Shown piece after piece: positions 33,544-41,653 of a stretch of DNA of 42,484 bases. The notes under the pieces were generated by a model, which was given only the letters and a program-made list of their open reading frames with translations, was not told the origin of the DNA and searched no databases. Position 1 is the stretch's first letter, and each line of letters starts with the position of its first letter. This DNA is from Flammeovirgaceae bacterium UBA2371 (GTDB lineage: Bacteria > Bacteroidota > Bacteroidia > Cytophagales > Cyclobacteriaceae), in assembly GCA_002345965.1 (NCBI GenBank), contig DDTF01000041.1:1-42484 (forward strand), in the 5' to 3' direction. The position numbers and the translations under genes are program-made.

Positions 33544-35064
33544 ATGTTCATTCGCCTCATTTGGATTACCAGTTTTTTGGTGCTTGCCGTATTTACTGCC
33601 ACAGCTCAATTAAGGACCCTGCCCGAAATAGAAAAAGCAACCAGAAGTGAATTTCCAGGTGCCGTAGATGAGTTCCGGGCTTTTCTTAAAATTCCAAATG
33701 ATGGCCACTACCCTGAGCAGATTCAGGCCAATTTGGAATGGGCAACCAAAGCATTTGAAAATAGAGGATTCAAAACCCAACTCATCACTACACCAGGAGC
33801 TCCTCATGTGTATGCCGAGAAGCAATTTGTCAAGAAGGGAAAAACAGTGCTCTTCTACATGCAAATTGATGGCCAGCCGGTAGATGCATCTGCCTGGGAT
33901 CAGGAAAATCCTTTTAAAGCAGAACTTAAAGAAGAGAAGAATGGTCAATGGCAGTCCATCGACTGGAACAACTTTAATGAAAATTTTAATCCTGATTGGC
34001 GCATTTTTGCCCGATCAGCTTCCGACTCAAAGGGTCCTGCCATGTGTTTTCTCACTGCACTTACCATTCTGGAAAAGAACAAGGTAAAACCCAACTTCAA
34101 CATCAAAGTGATCATGGACTTTCAGGAAGAGATGAGTTCGCCACAACTCGCCTGGGTGGTGCAAAACAATCAGGAGCTATTGAAATCAGATATGGTACTC
34201 ATCATGGATGGTACCCGGCATGTATCCAACCTACCTACCCTTTGTTTTGGTGCAAGAGGTATCGCTACCGCAACGCTTAAAGTATACGGCCCGCGTAATG
34301 CCTTGCACAGCGGGCAATATGGAAACTACGCACCCAACCCTGTTTTTGCTATGTCCAAACTTTTGGCAGGATTGAAAGATGACAATGGCAGAGTGACGAT
34401 CCCCGGATTTTATGATGGCATCCACCTCAGTGAGACAGACAAGAAAGCATTGAATGATATCCCTGAAGATGAAGCAGCAATCAATAGTACTTTGGGTATT
34501 GCCAAAGCCGATGGTGTGGGTGCTACCTATCAGGAGGCCATGCAGTATCCCAGTCTCAATGTACGAGGCCTGAGAGCTGCCTGGGTGGGCAAAGAGGTGC
34601 GCACCATTATACCAGAGGATGCCGTTGCAGAAATTGACATGAGGTTGGTGGTTGAATCACCAGGAGAACGGCTGATGGAACTCTTGAAAAAATACATTGA
34701 ACAACAAGGCTTTCATCTGGTAGAGGGTGAACCCACAGATGAAGACCGCATGAAGTATTCAAAACTGGCTTCACTTACTTACAAGTTGGGCTCGGCCCCA
34801 TTCAGAACCGACCTTGATACAGAATTGGGCAACTGGCTTTCGAGGTCACATGCAAGGTTATTTGGTGATCAATTTGTGAAGATGAGGACTACGGGGGGAT
34901 CGCAACCGATTGCTCCGTTTATTCAAACGCTAAACATTCCTGCCGTGTCGGTACGCATTCCTAATCCTGATAACAGCATTCACAGTCCGAATGAAAACAT
35001 CAGGGTAGGCAATTTCTTTGAGGGGATTGAAACTATGGTGGGGGTATTGACGGAGAAGTTGTAA
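33544..35064 (+). CDS. Secreted M20 dipeptidase-like protein with altered first metal ligand
   Basis: A 506-residue exported protein (signal peptide about 1-21, ATAQL). It belongs to the M20 family near carnosinase-type dipeptidases. Conserved elements are Asp161 in RSASDSKGP (bridging ligand), Glu195 and Glu196 in DFQEEMSS, MDGTRH, LHSGQYG of the lid domain, and a late IHSPNENI (His480). The first metal motif, normally GHYDVQP, reads MQIDGQP (106-112): the His is Gln107 while Asp109 remains. Lid domain about 240-390. It may hydrolyse peptides with an altered metal site or be inactive. A bidirectional terminator follows. Confidence 0.83.
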   Translation: MFIRLIWITSFLVLAVFTATAQLRTLPEIEKATRSEFPGAVDEFRAFLKIPNDGHYPEQIQANLEWATKAFENRGFKTQLITTPGAPHVYAEKQFVKKGKTVLFYMQIDGQPVDASAWDQENPFKAELKEEKNGQWQSIDWNNFNENFNPDWRIFARSASDSKGPAMCFLTALTILEKNKVKPNFNIKVIMDFQEEMSSPQLAWVVQNNQELLKSDMVLIMDGTRHVSNLPTLCFGARGIATATLKVYGPRNALHSGQYGNYAPNPVFAMSKLLAGLKDDNGRVTIPGFYDGIHLSETDKKALNDIPEDEAAINSTLGIAKADGVGATYQEAMQYPSLNVRGLRAAWVGKEVRTIIPEDAVAEIDMRLVVESPGERLMELLKKYIEQQGFHLVEGEPTDEDRMKYSKLASLTYKLGSAPFRTDLDTELGNWLSRSHARLFGDQFVKMRTTGGSQPIAPFIQTLNIPAVSVRIPNPDNSIHSPNENIRVGNFFEGIETMVGVLTEKL

Positions 35065-35078
35065 AACGCTATAAATGA

Positions 35079-35122
35079 AAAAACCCCTGCAGTCGCGATA
35101 GCTATCGAGATCAGGGGTTTTT
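35079..35122. terminator. Bidirectional intrinsic terminator with a nested palindrome
   Basis: AAAAACCCCTG (35079-35089) and CAGGGGTTTTT (35112-35122) form a perfect 11-bp stem with T-tracts on both strands, between convergent genes ending at 35064 and 35141. The 22-nt loop contains the perfect 12-bp palindrome CGATAGCTATCG (35096-35107). Confidence 0.8.
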
Positions 35123-35140
35123 AATTGTTTACGAAAGTGT

Positions 35141-35902
35141 TCATCTGATTTTACGTTTAGTAAAACTTAGTTCAGACAGCTGAGCCGATTGCGGGCTTTT
35201 TGAGCCAAACTCTACGCGCAAATAGTTTTTAATAGCCAGTGCGTTGCTATACAATGACCCAGCACCTTTGTAGAGCAGCGTATTGCGATGGATACGTGCA
35301 TTGGCCAGTGCTACTTTTGCTATCGACCAGGACTCATTCAGTGCCATCAGCTTTTCCGCCTCGACTTTCAACGCAGCGGGTTTTAGTTCCGGAGCAGCAG
35401 AGGCATAGCCGGGAACCATCTCAATCAATTGTGCCAATCGCATAAAGTTAAACGCTTTCGCCACATAACTTTGCTGCGTCATTGAACGCTTGACAATAGA
35501 TTCCGACTCATTGTCCTCACTGGGAACTGCCAGCCTGTTACTGTTAGTGCCCGACTTCATTCTCCCGGTGATCAGGCGGGAGTAATACCGAGCATTAGCC
35601 AGCGTTTCCTCCGATACTTGGGAGGCCTTCAAAGTACCAATGATCCGGCTGATGAGCAGATCCAGGTGCTTGTAAGCCCTTGTCCTTTCGTTGGTAATAC
35701 CACTCAGGGCATTACGTTTTTGTGAAACATCCTGCAATGAACTTTGTACTGCTTTGAGTAATGCTCTCATTGCGTTAAGCTGGAGGGTTTGGCGACCAGG
35801 GTTATACTTACCTCCGTACCCGGTGCATATTCCTACTAACCTTGAGTAGGCGTCCGCGTTTTTAACATGTGACATAACATTTGTTGTTAAGTTGTTATAC
35901 AT
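35141..35902 (-). CDS. Uncharacterised helical protein
   Basis: A 253-residue protein I do not recognise. It has no signal peptide or membrane segment, is basic, and is predicted to be mostly alpha-helical (for example ALLKAVQSSLQDVSQKRNAL, LIQLAQ-type stretches and two runs rich in Ala and Leu near 175-215). Two halves, about 15-105 and 135-230, may be similar helical bundles. An alternative ATG at 35875 (MSHVKNADAYSRLV) would shorten it by 9 residues and may be the true start. It is the only minus-strand gene in its neighbourhood and ends at a bidirectional terminator. Confidence 0.55.
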   Translation of the reverse strand: MYNNLTTNVMSHVKNADAYSRLVGICTGYGGKYNPGRQTLQLNAMRALLKAVQSSLQDVSQKRNALSGITNERTRAYKHLDLLISRIIGTLKASQVSEETLANARYYSRLITGRMKSGTNSNRLAVPSEDNESESIVKRSMTQQSYVAKAFNFMRLAQLIEMVPGYASAAPELKPAALKVEAEKLMALNESWSIAKVALANARIHRNTLLYKGAGSLYSNALAIKNYLRVEFGSKSPQSAQLSELSFTKRKIR

Positions 35903-36501
35903 ATTAATTATTACGGAATTCCTTAGTATAAAGGTTTCAATATTCAGAAAAATCTTTTAAAAATATTTTGATGTTTTTATCACCTCCCATAATCAGCCTG
36001 TCATAGCCAATTGGCGCGGTCCTACATCCCAAAACAACAGTGACTTATCCCGAAGCTGCGCCATCAGCTCCAGGAGCTAAGCGGTCGGGTGCAGCAGCTG
36101 CAGGGAGAGGTGAAGTTTGTTCACAACAAAATGCAGTAGCTGATCTACTATCTCGTGAACCAGCGCAACCCTACGCGCTACCCACAGTACCAAGCCCTGT
36201 CACTGAACTGTCTTCTGCCATAGTTGCAAGCACAACTCCCAGTGCTGCGCCATCATCCGCAGAGACTACGGTGCTTTTCCCGAAGCATTCATCTTCATCC
36301 GCTAAAGAAACGGTGCCAATTCCCAATTATGCGATGAAAGACGCAAATTACAAGGTCTCCTGCCCGGGCTTATCACTCAGACTTTTACTAGTCAGCAATG
36401 CTGTGCTCAAACAATTAACTGTAAAACATTACACACGCCATCATCCTGGAAAAAATAATCTTAGATTTGTCGGTTAAAATCACCTGTTACCCTGCGGCTT
36501 T
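35903..36501. other. Intergenic region with a GC-rich patch and possible gene remnant
   Basis: 599 bp. The first 130 bp are AT-rich, upstream of the minus-strand gene at 35902. From 36041 the composition changes (47 of 80 bases are G/C at 36041-36120). A 145-codon ORF at 36040-36477 is Ala/Pro/Ser/Thr-rich without recognisable features and is probably spurious. In another frame, 36044-36136 encodes a perfect heptad pattern ending at a TAG, which looks like the C-terminal coiled coil of a lost gene. A -7 promoter element lies at 36462-36469. Confidence 0.45.
36462..36469 (+). promoter_or_regulatory. Candidate -7 promoter element of the T9SS cargo gene
   Basis: TAGATTTG matches TAnnTTTG 32 bp before the ATG at 36502, leaving a leader of about 26 nt. 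No clear TTG is found at the -33 position. Confidence 0.35.
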
Positions 36502-39500
36502 ATGAAGGTATTGTCTCCACCCCATCCAGTCTTAAGCTTTCAATCACTGAAAATTTCACTCGTGCTTATGTGGGCTTGCTGCATGGTGCCTCAAATTGGA
36601 TTTTCTCAGACAGGACCTGGCGGTGTGGGTACAGCCAATGGCGCTTCTACTTTGCGTGCCTGGTGGAGAGGCGATACAGGCGTGACCTCCTCAGGAGGTG
36701 TTGTGAGTGCATGGGGAGACCAATCCGGTTATGGCATTAATCTTTCTCAAGCCACCGTGGCAAACAGACCCACTACAACCACCTCTGTTGCATTAAACAA
36801 CAGATCAGTAATTCGTTATACCGGCTCCAGTTCACAATTCTTTACTTCATCCTTCAACGGACCCGGTGTTGATAATATCACCTTGTTTGTGGTGGCCAAT
36901 GGAACGAACTATCAGTCGCTGATAAGGTATCAGGCCGTGGCAGGTACCTATGTAGTGTATCCATGGAGTGGTACGGGGCTGGTTTTTATTGCTTCCAGTG
37001 ATGGAGGTACAGGCTCTGGTGTGGCCAGTGGGCTGGTTGTCAGTGCGAATAACATAGGTGGAGCACGGTACAGAAGGAATACTGCCAATGGCATGCAAAC
37101 CTATTTGAATGGAGCAGTCAACGCCCAGCGCAACTCGGTGAATAACGCCTTGCCCAGTCAGAATTTCTTTTCTGGAAAATATAGCGGAGGCACAGAATAC
37201 CCTACAGCCGATGTAGGGGAAATGATTGTCTATTACACTGCACTTAACGATGCCCAGATGGTCATCGTTCAAAACTACTTGTCTGCCAAGTTCAATGTAA
37301 CCCTGAGTGCAAATGACTTGTATACCATGGACAATCCCGCCAATGGTAACTTTGATTTCGATGTGGCGGGTATAGGCCGCATCAACGCCACCAACCTTCA
37401 CAGTGATGCACAGGGTACAGGTATAGTTCGCATCCTCAACCCTACTGACCTCGGAAATAATGAGTTTCTATTCTGGGGAAGCAATGGACAGGCACTTACT
37501 CCATTAGTGACCACTGATCTTCCATCGGGAGTGGCATCAAGGCTTTCCAGGGTTTGGCGAGCAAGTGAAGTAAACACTTCCAGCACAGCCGTGGACGTGG
37601 GTGCGGTAGATGTTCGGTTTGACCTCACAGGATTAGGCACACTTAACGCTGTCTCCCTCCGGCTGTTAGTGGACACTGATAATGACAATTCATTTGCTGA
37701 TGAAACACCAATCGCTGGCGCGACCAGCTTGGGAGGAAATGTCTACCAGTTTGCAGGGGTCACTCAAATCGCCAATGGCACCCGATTCACCGTGAGCACC
37801 GATGCTGTCAGCACCTACTACTCTTTTGCAAATGGTGCATGGGAATCCAACACTTCGTGGAGCTTAAGTTCTGATGGTTCTTCGGGCGCATTGCCTGCGG
37901 GAGTGTTTCCAGGACGCGGAGATAATGTGGTTATCCGAACCGGACATACTATTACTGTAGATAATGTGGCTGACAACGGCTACCCTGGTTTAAAGCCGGA
38001 TGATCTGGCGCAACCCAACATAGGCCCTTTCAGCGCCTCCAACCTGGCCATGTTTTACCAAACCGGAGATGTACGCATAGAAGGTACCCTTACCATACCA
38101 GGTATAGAAGCCATGCTTGGAGGCTATACCGAGATCGCCAGCGGAGGAACACTCTCTACCGGTTCGAGTTTGGTAATCACTGGTTATCTTGAAGCAGCCA
38201 GCGGCTCCACATTAAGCACTTTGGATGATTTAATTTTGACTGGCAATAGCATTACCATCATCAATACCAACTCTACTTCATCTGACGACATCATCATTGA
38301 TCATACAGACGCTACCTTATGTGGAACCGGTTCTACCATATTGCAAAACGGAGCCGGCAGCAACATTACTTTCGCCAATAGTGGCACCATTAATCAGGTT
38401 TGCTCTTCTTTCACCATAAGCTGCGTAGGGGCTGGTTGTGCTGGCACCTTTCCAACTGTTGGAACAGGCTCCGTCATATTGGGTAACACTGGCCCTGCTG
38501 GAATTGGGGCCACCGATGGTAGTACTTCCCTGGTGCTTTGGTTAGATGCAACGAGACTAAGTGGTGTCAACAACGCCACCATTACTTCATGGAATGACCT
38601 ATCAGGTTACAATTATAATTTTACCGTTGGTAACGGTGCGGTCTTTAAAACCAATGCCGTCAATGGTTACTCTGTGCTGGAGTTCAATGGCACTTCCCAC
38701 TATTTTCAACGTGCTTACACGGCTGCATTAAACCCAACCAACTTTTCCGTCTTTTCAGCCAATAATGTAACCAGTACTGGAGCCTATAAAACGGTGATAT
38801 CCAGCAGAAAAGCTGGTCCTACAGGGGGTTATATGCTTTATAGTATTCCAACAACCAACGTTTGGACTTTTTGGAACGGAAACGGTGGTGGTTGGGATCA
38901 GCTCAATGCTACCAGTACCGCAGGATCATGGGCTTCCCAATCGTTTATTTATAATGGTGCAGCCAATAGCAAATCCCTATCCATATTAAATGGAACTGCA
39001 GTTACTCAAACACCCACCTTTGTAGTCAACAATACCACAAACACCCGGGTGGGCGCAGGTCAAAATGAAGGAGGCCCTAATTTCTATTTCAGCGGACGCA
39101 TTGGCGAAGTGATCTTATACGATAAAGTAACCAACGCTGCGCAGGTCATTCTCATCAACAATTACCTGGCCGCAAAATATAATTTCACCCTATCACTTAA
39201 TGATGTTTATACTATGGACAATCCTGGGACAGACTTCGATCATGAGGTAGCTGGAATTGGTCAGGCATCAGACGGATCCTATCATAGAGATTCAAGAGGA
39301 GGTGGTGTGGTACGCCTATGGAACCCCAGGAATCTTGGTAACGGAGAATTTTTAATGTGGGGGCACAACAATGCTGCTTACAATAGTTCTACCACAGCGG
39401 TAGGTACGGCAGTGGATGGTACCATCATACAAGAACGACTCAACAGGATATGGGCAGTAAGCGAAACCGGAGATGTTGGCAACGTGTCTATTTCATTTGA

Positions 39501-40224
39501 TGTAAGTACTTTGACAACAGGTTCGTTTCTGGGCTCCAACCTGTTGCTGCTCATCGACCGGGATGGCGATGGGTTTGCTGACAATGACGTGACCCCCATA
39601 CTGGGATCCTTTTCTGGCAACAGGGTAGTCTTCTCTGGCATCAACTTTCAAAATGGAGATCGCTTTACTTTGGGAAATACCAACGCCAGTCAGCCACTTC
39701 CTGTTAAGTTGGTTTCATTTACGGCAACACCACAAGCTGAAGCTGTGTTGCTTGAATGGAAAACAGCAACTGAAATCAATAACGACTACTTTCAAATTCA
39801 ACGCTCCACAGATGCTGAGCAATGGATAGTAATTGATCAGATGAAAGGCGCAGGAAACTCAAACCAACCCATTCAATATCAGCTTTACGATCACCAACCC
39901 TTTTCAGGTCAGTCGTACTATCGTTTGAAACAATTCGACTTCGATGGAAAAACAGACTACTCACCCATAGTGGTCGTGAATTACATGGAACGTGCAACTA
40001 TAGAGGTTTATCCCAATCCTTCTGACGGACTGTTTACGTTTCATCAAATGCGTATTGCTGAAGAACAGATTCAAGTATTTAATAGTCTGGGGCAAAGGGT
40101 ACCTTTTACGCTCAGTGTTGACAATGAAACGCAAATTTCATTAGCCAACCAACCGGCCGGAGTATACCTGGTAAGAATCTTCAACGGTCAGGTGATGAAT
40201 ACCATTCGATTGGTAAAAAATTAG
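36502..40224 (+). CDS. Large T9SS-secreted surface protein with duplicated LamG-like modules
   Basis: A 1240-residue exported protein. A long signal peptide (about 1-36, ending IGFSQ) precedes module A (about 38-430): a concanavalin/LamG-like domain, then a linker with YTMDNP at 274 and a beta domain. A middle part (about 435-650) opens with a G8-like GDNVVIRTGHTITVD and continues as short repetitive strands. Module B (about 664-1063) repeats module A, with YTMDNP at 903. Then come a fibronectin-like domain starting LPVKLVSFTA and a type A T9SS sorting domain over the last 75 residues (IEVYPNPSDG ... GVYLVRIFNG). T9SS would carry it across the outer membrane. Ligand unknown; adhesion or carbohydrate binding is inferred. 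Confidence 0.85.
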   Translation: MKVLSPPHPVLSFQSLKISLVLMWACCMVPQIGFSQTGPGGVGTANGASTLRAWWRGDTGVTSSGGVVSAWGDQSGYGINLSQATVANRPTTTTSVALNNRSVIRYTGSSSQFFTSSFNGPGVDNITLFVVANGTNYQSLIRYQAVAGTYVVYPWSGTGLVFIASSDGGTGSGVASGLVVSANNIGGARYRRNTANGMQTYLNGAVNAQRNSVNNALPSQNFFSGKYSGGTEYPTADVGEMIVYYTALNDAQMVIVQNYLSAKFNVTLSANDLYTMDNPANGNFDFDVAGIGRINATNLHSDAQGTGIVRILNPTDLGNNEFLFWGSNGQALTPLVTTDLPSGVASRLSRVWRASEVNTSSTAVDVGAVDVRFDLTGLGTLNAVSLRLLVDTDNDNSFADETPIAGATSLGGNVYQFAGVTQIANGTRFTVSTDAVSTYYSFANGAWESNTSWSLSSDGSSGALPAGVFPGRGDNVVIRTGHTITVDNVADNGYPGLKPDDLAQPNIGPFSASNLAMFYQTGDVRIEGTLTIPGIEAMLGGYTEIASGGTLSTGSSLVITGYLEAASGSTLSTLDDLILTGNSITIINTNSTSSDDIIIDHTDATLCGTGSTILQNGAGSNITFANSGTINQVCSSFTISCVGAGCAGTFPTVGTGSVILGNTGPAGIGATDGSTSLVLWLDATRLSGVNNATITSWNDLSGYNYNFTVGNGAVFKTNAVNGYSVLEFNGTSHYFQRAYTAALNPTNFSVFSANNVTSTGAYKTVISSRKAGPTGGYMLYSIPTTNVWTFWNGNGGGWDQLNATSTAGSWASQSFIYNGAANSKSLSILNGTAVTQTPTFVVNNTTNTRVGAGQNEGGPNFYFSGRIGEVILYDKVTNAAQVILINNYLAAKYNFTLSLNDVYTMDNPGTDFDHEVAGIGQASDGSYHRDSRGGGVVRLWNPRNLGNGEFLMWGHNNAAYNSSTTAVGTAVDGTIIQERLNRIWAVSETGDVGNVSISFDVSTLTTGSFLGSNLLLLIDRDGDGFADNDVTPILGSFSGNRVVFSGINFQNGDRFTLGNTNASQPLPVKLVSFTATPQAEAVLLEWKTATEINNDYFQIQRSTDAEQWIVIDQMKGAGNSNQPIQYQLYDHQPFSGQSYYRLKQFDFDGKTDYSPIVVVNYMERATIEVYPNPSDGLFTFHQMRIAEEQIQVFNSLGQRVPFTLSVDNETQISLANQPAGVYLVRIFNGQVMNTIRLVKN

Positions 40225-40245
40225 AAGTATTGTAAACCGGCATCT

Positions 40246-40677
40246 CTACTTACAATCCGAGCATTCCCACTCCTTGTCCAGGTCGATGACAGTAACGATG
40301 GACAAGTGCTTTTGTTTGGGTGCTACTATTACGCGCAGGTGTTGTTTGTCGCGAGAAGTGTAACCCTCCATGGCGTATTTTGGTCCGCGGCTGGCCTGCA
40401 AATCACTTTTCTTGTAATTGACTTTTGCTTTGCGCACGATTTCTTTTACCTCCTTTTGAGTAATGCTTCTGCACTTCATGCGGCAACGTGCATGTTGGGT
40501 AAAGAAGTACTTGGCTTCAGGATCTCGAAATACGTCAAGATCCGTTCTTACTTGCTTATCCTGGTAGCCGAAAGCCTCCGCATCCAAACCGATCTCTCCA
40601 TCCCTGTTGTACTTCACTATTAAAGCGACCACCAGCAATGCAAGCAGCAATAAATAGGGTGCCCACTTTTTTATCAT
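40246..40677 (-). CDS. DUF4258-domain protein with N-terminal membrane anchor
   Basis: A 143-residue protein from the ATG at 40677 (MIKKWAPYLLLLALLVVALI, one membrane anchor); an ATG at 40713 would add 12 residues. The C-terminal domain (about 65-140) has HARCRMKCRSITQKEVKEIV and RVIVAPKQKHLSIVTVIDL, the pattern of DUF4258, a small RelE-like fold of unknown function, here with extra cysteines (CRMKC and a final CSDC) that could bind metal. Convergent with the T9SS gene (21 bp apart) and divergent from the phosphodiesterase gene. Confidence 0.75.
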   Translation of the reverse strand: MIKKWAPYLLLLALLVVALIVKYNRDGEIGLDAEAFGYQDKQVRTDLDVFRDPEAKYFFTQHARCRMKCRSITQKEVKEIVRKAKVNYKKSDLQASRGPKYAMEGYTSRDKQHLRVIVAPKQKHLSIVTVIDLDKEWECSDCK

Positions 40678-40764
40678 GCGTTTATAAAAAGATGCATACA
40701 AAATCCAGCCCATGAGGCTGAACTAATCCACCTGATAAATATAAGACTTTGCTAGTTTTGAACG

Positions 40765-41274
40765 ATGATGAAAATTGGTTTACTCTCCGACACCCACGGC
40801 CATTTGGATCCCAAAGTCTTTGATTACTTCAAAGAGGTAGATGAAATCTGGCATGCAGGCGACATTGGAGATATTGCTGTAGTGGAAGCATTGGAAAAGT
40901 TCAAGCCTGTGAGGGCAGTATTCGGCAACATCGACAGTGCTTCGGTGTACAACCGCTTTCCCGAAGACTGGATGTTTACCTGCGAAGGCGTTGAAGTTTG
41001 GATTACCCATATCGGGGGTTCGCCACCGAGGTACAACGACAGGATAAAACGCCAACTGGTAAAGCACCCGCCAGATCTTTTCATCTGCGGCCACTCCCAC
41101 ATCATGAAAGCACAACGAGATCCCAAGTACGACAATATGCTTTACCTCAATCCCGGTGCGGCTGGCAATCATGGCTTTCACCACATCCGAACTATAGTAA
41201 GGTTTGAACTGTCGGATTCACAAATCAAAAACTTACAGGTGATAGAACTGGGCAAGCGGGGAAGCATTATTTGA
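40765..41274 (+). CDS. YfcE/MJ0936-type metallophosphodiesterase
   Basis: A 169-residue cytoplasmic calcineurin-like phosphoesterase. All metal motifs are visible: SDTHGH (Asp9, His11), GDIGD (Asp33), GNID (Asn55), THIGG (His82) and CGHSH (His110, His112). The length matches the YfcE family, which hydrolyses phosphodiesters with manganese; its natural substrate is usually unknown. A second ATG follows the first, so the start is 40765 or 40768. Its stop lies 76 bp before the convergent small-protein gene. Confidence 0.9.
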   Translation: MMKIGLLSDTHGHLDPKVFDYFKEVDEIWHAGDIGDIAVVEALEKFKPVRAVFGNIDSASVYNRFPEDWMFTCEGVEVWITHIGGSPPRYNDRIKRQLVKHPPDLFICGHSHIMKAQRDPKYDNMLYLNPGAAGNHGFHHIRTIVRFELSDSQIKNLQVIELGKRGSII

Positions 41275-41292
41275 TGCGCTTCCAAAAGGAGC

Positions 41293-41322
41293 AAAAAAAA
41301 AGTCAACCGTTAAGGTTGACTT
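41293..41322 (-). terminator. Intrinsic terminator of the small basic protein gene
   Basis: AAGTCAACC (41300-41308) and GGTTGACTT (41314-41322) form a perfect 9-bp stem with a 5-nt loop. On the minus strand it is followed by a T-run (complement of 41293-41299). Confidence 0.8.
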
Positions 41323-41350
41323 CCCATATATTTTTGGATCAATAAAAGCC

Positions 41351-41506
41351 TTATTTACCGGCTTTTGCTTTGAACTCTTCCTTGATCTTCTCTATATCCA
41401 CAGATTTCATTACAGGCTTGAAATTCTGATTTTTCAAGTCCGTTCTTCTGCGTGCTGATTCAGCCCTGTCTCTCCTTACTTTTCTTTTCAATCTGGTAAC
41501 TCCCAT
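41351..41506 (-). CDS. Small basic protein of unknown function divergent from hisS
   Basis: A 51-residue protein from the ATG at 41506 (MGVTRLKRKVRRDRAESARR...). The first half is strongly basic (Arg/Lys runs), the second ends in an amphipathic helix (VDIEKIKEEFKAKAGK). An upstream in-frame ATG at 41554 would add 16 residues that look non-coding. I recall similar short MGVxRLKRK proteins in other Bacteroidota but not a function. Its charge suggests RNA or ribosome binding. It has its own terminator and is transcribed away from hisS, with 147 bp between the starts. Confidence 0.7.
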   Translation of the reverse strand: MGVTRLKRKVRRDRAESARRRTDLKNQNFKPVMKSVDIEKIKEEFKAKAGK

Positions 41507-41635
41507 GACGCTAATTTTTAATGTGATTGCCTGCCATTGTGCAGGAGGTCGCAAAAATAGCAGATTCTGTCAATCTTAAAAAATAATTTTAAGCTAATCC
41601 GTTCAATATACCATGTATATCCGCCCAATCATGGT

Positions 41636-41643
41636 TAATTTTG
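41636..41643 (+). promoter_or_regulatory. Candidate -7 element close to the hisS start
   Basis: TAATTTTG matches TAnnTTTG only 10 bp before the hisS ATG at 41654, which implies an almost leaderless mRNA if used. The -33 region is not clear. Confidence 0.35.
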
Positions 41644-41653
41644 GCCTTAGCAC

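Noticed and set aside
36040..36477. 145-codon plus-strand ORF before the T9SS cargo gene
   Set aside because: Ala/Pro/Ser/Thr-rich with no domain, signal or recognisable start context; a neighbouring frame holds a better-ordered heptad pattern; the promoter-like element of the next gene lies inside its end.
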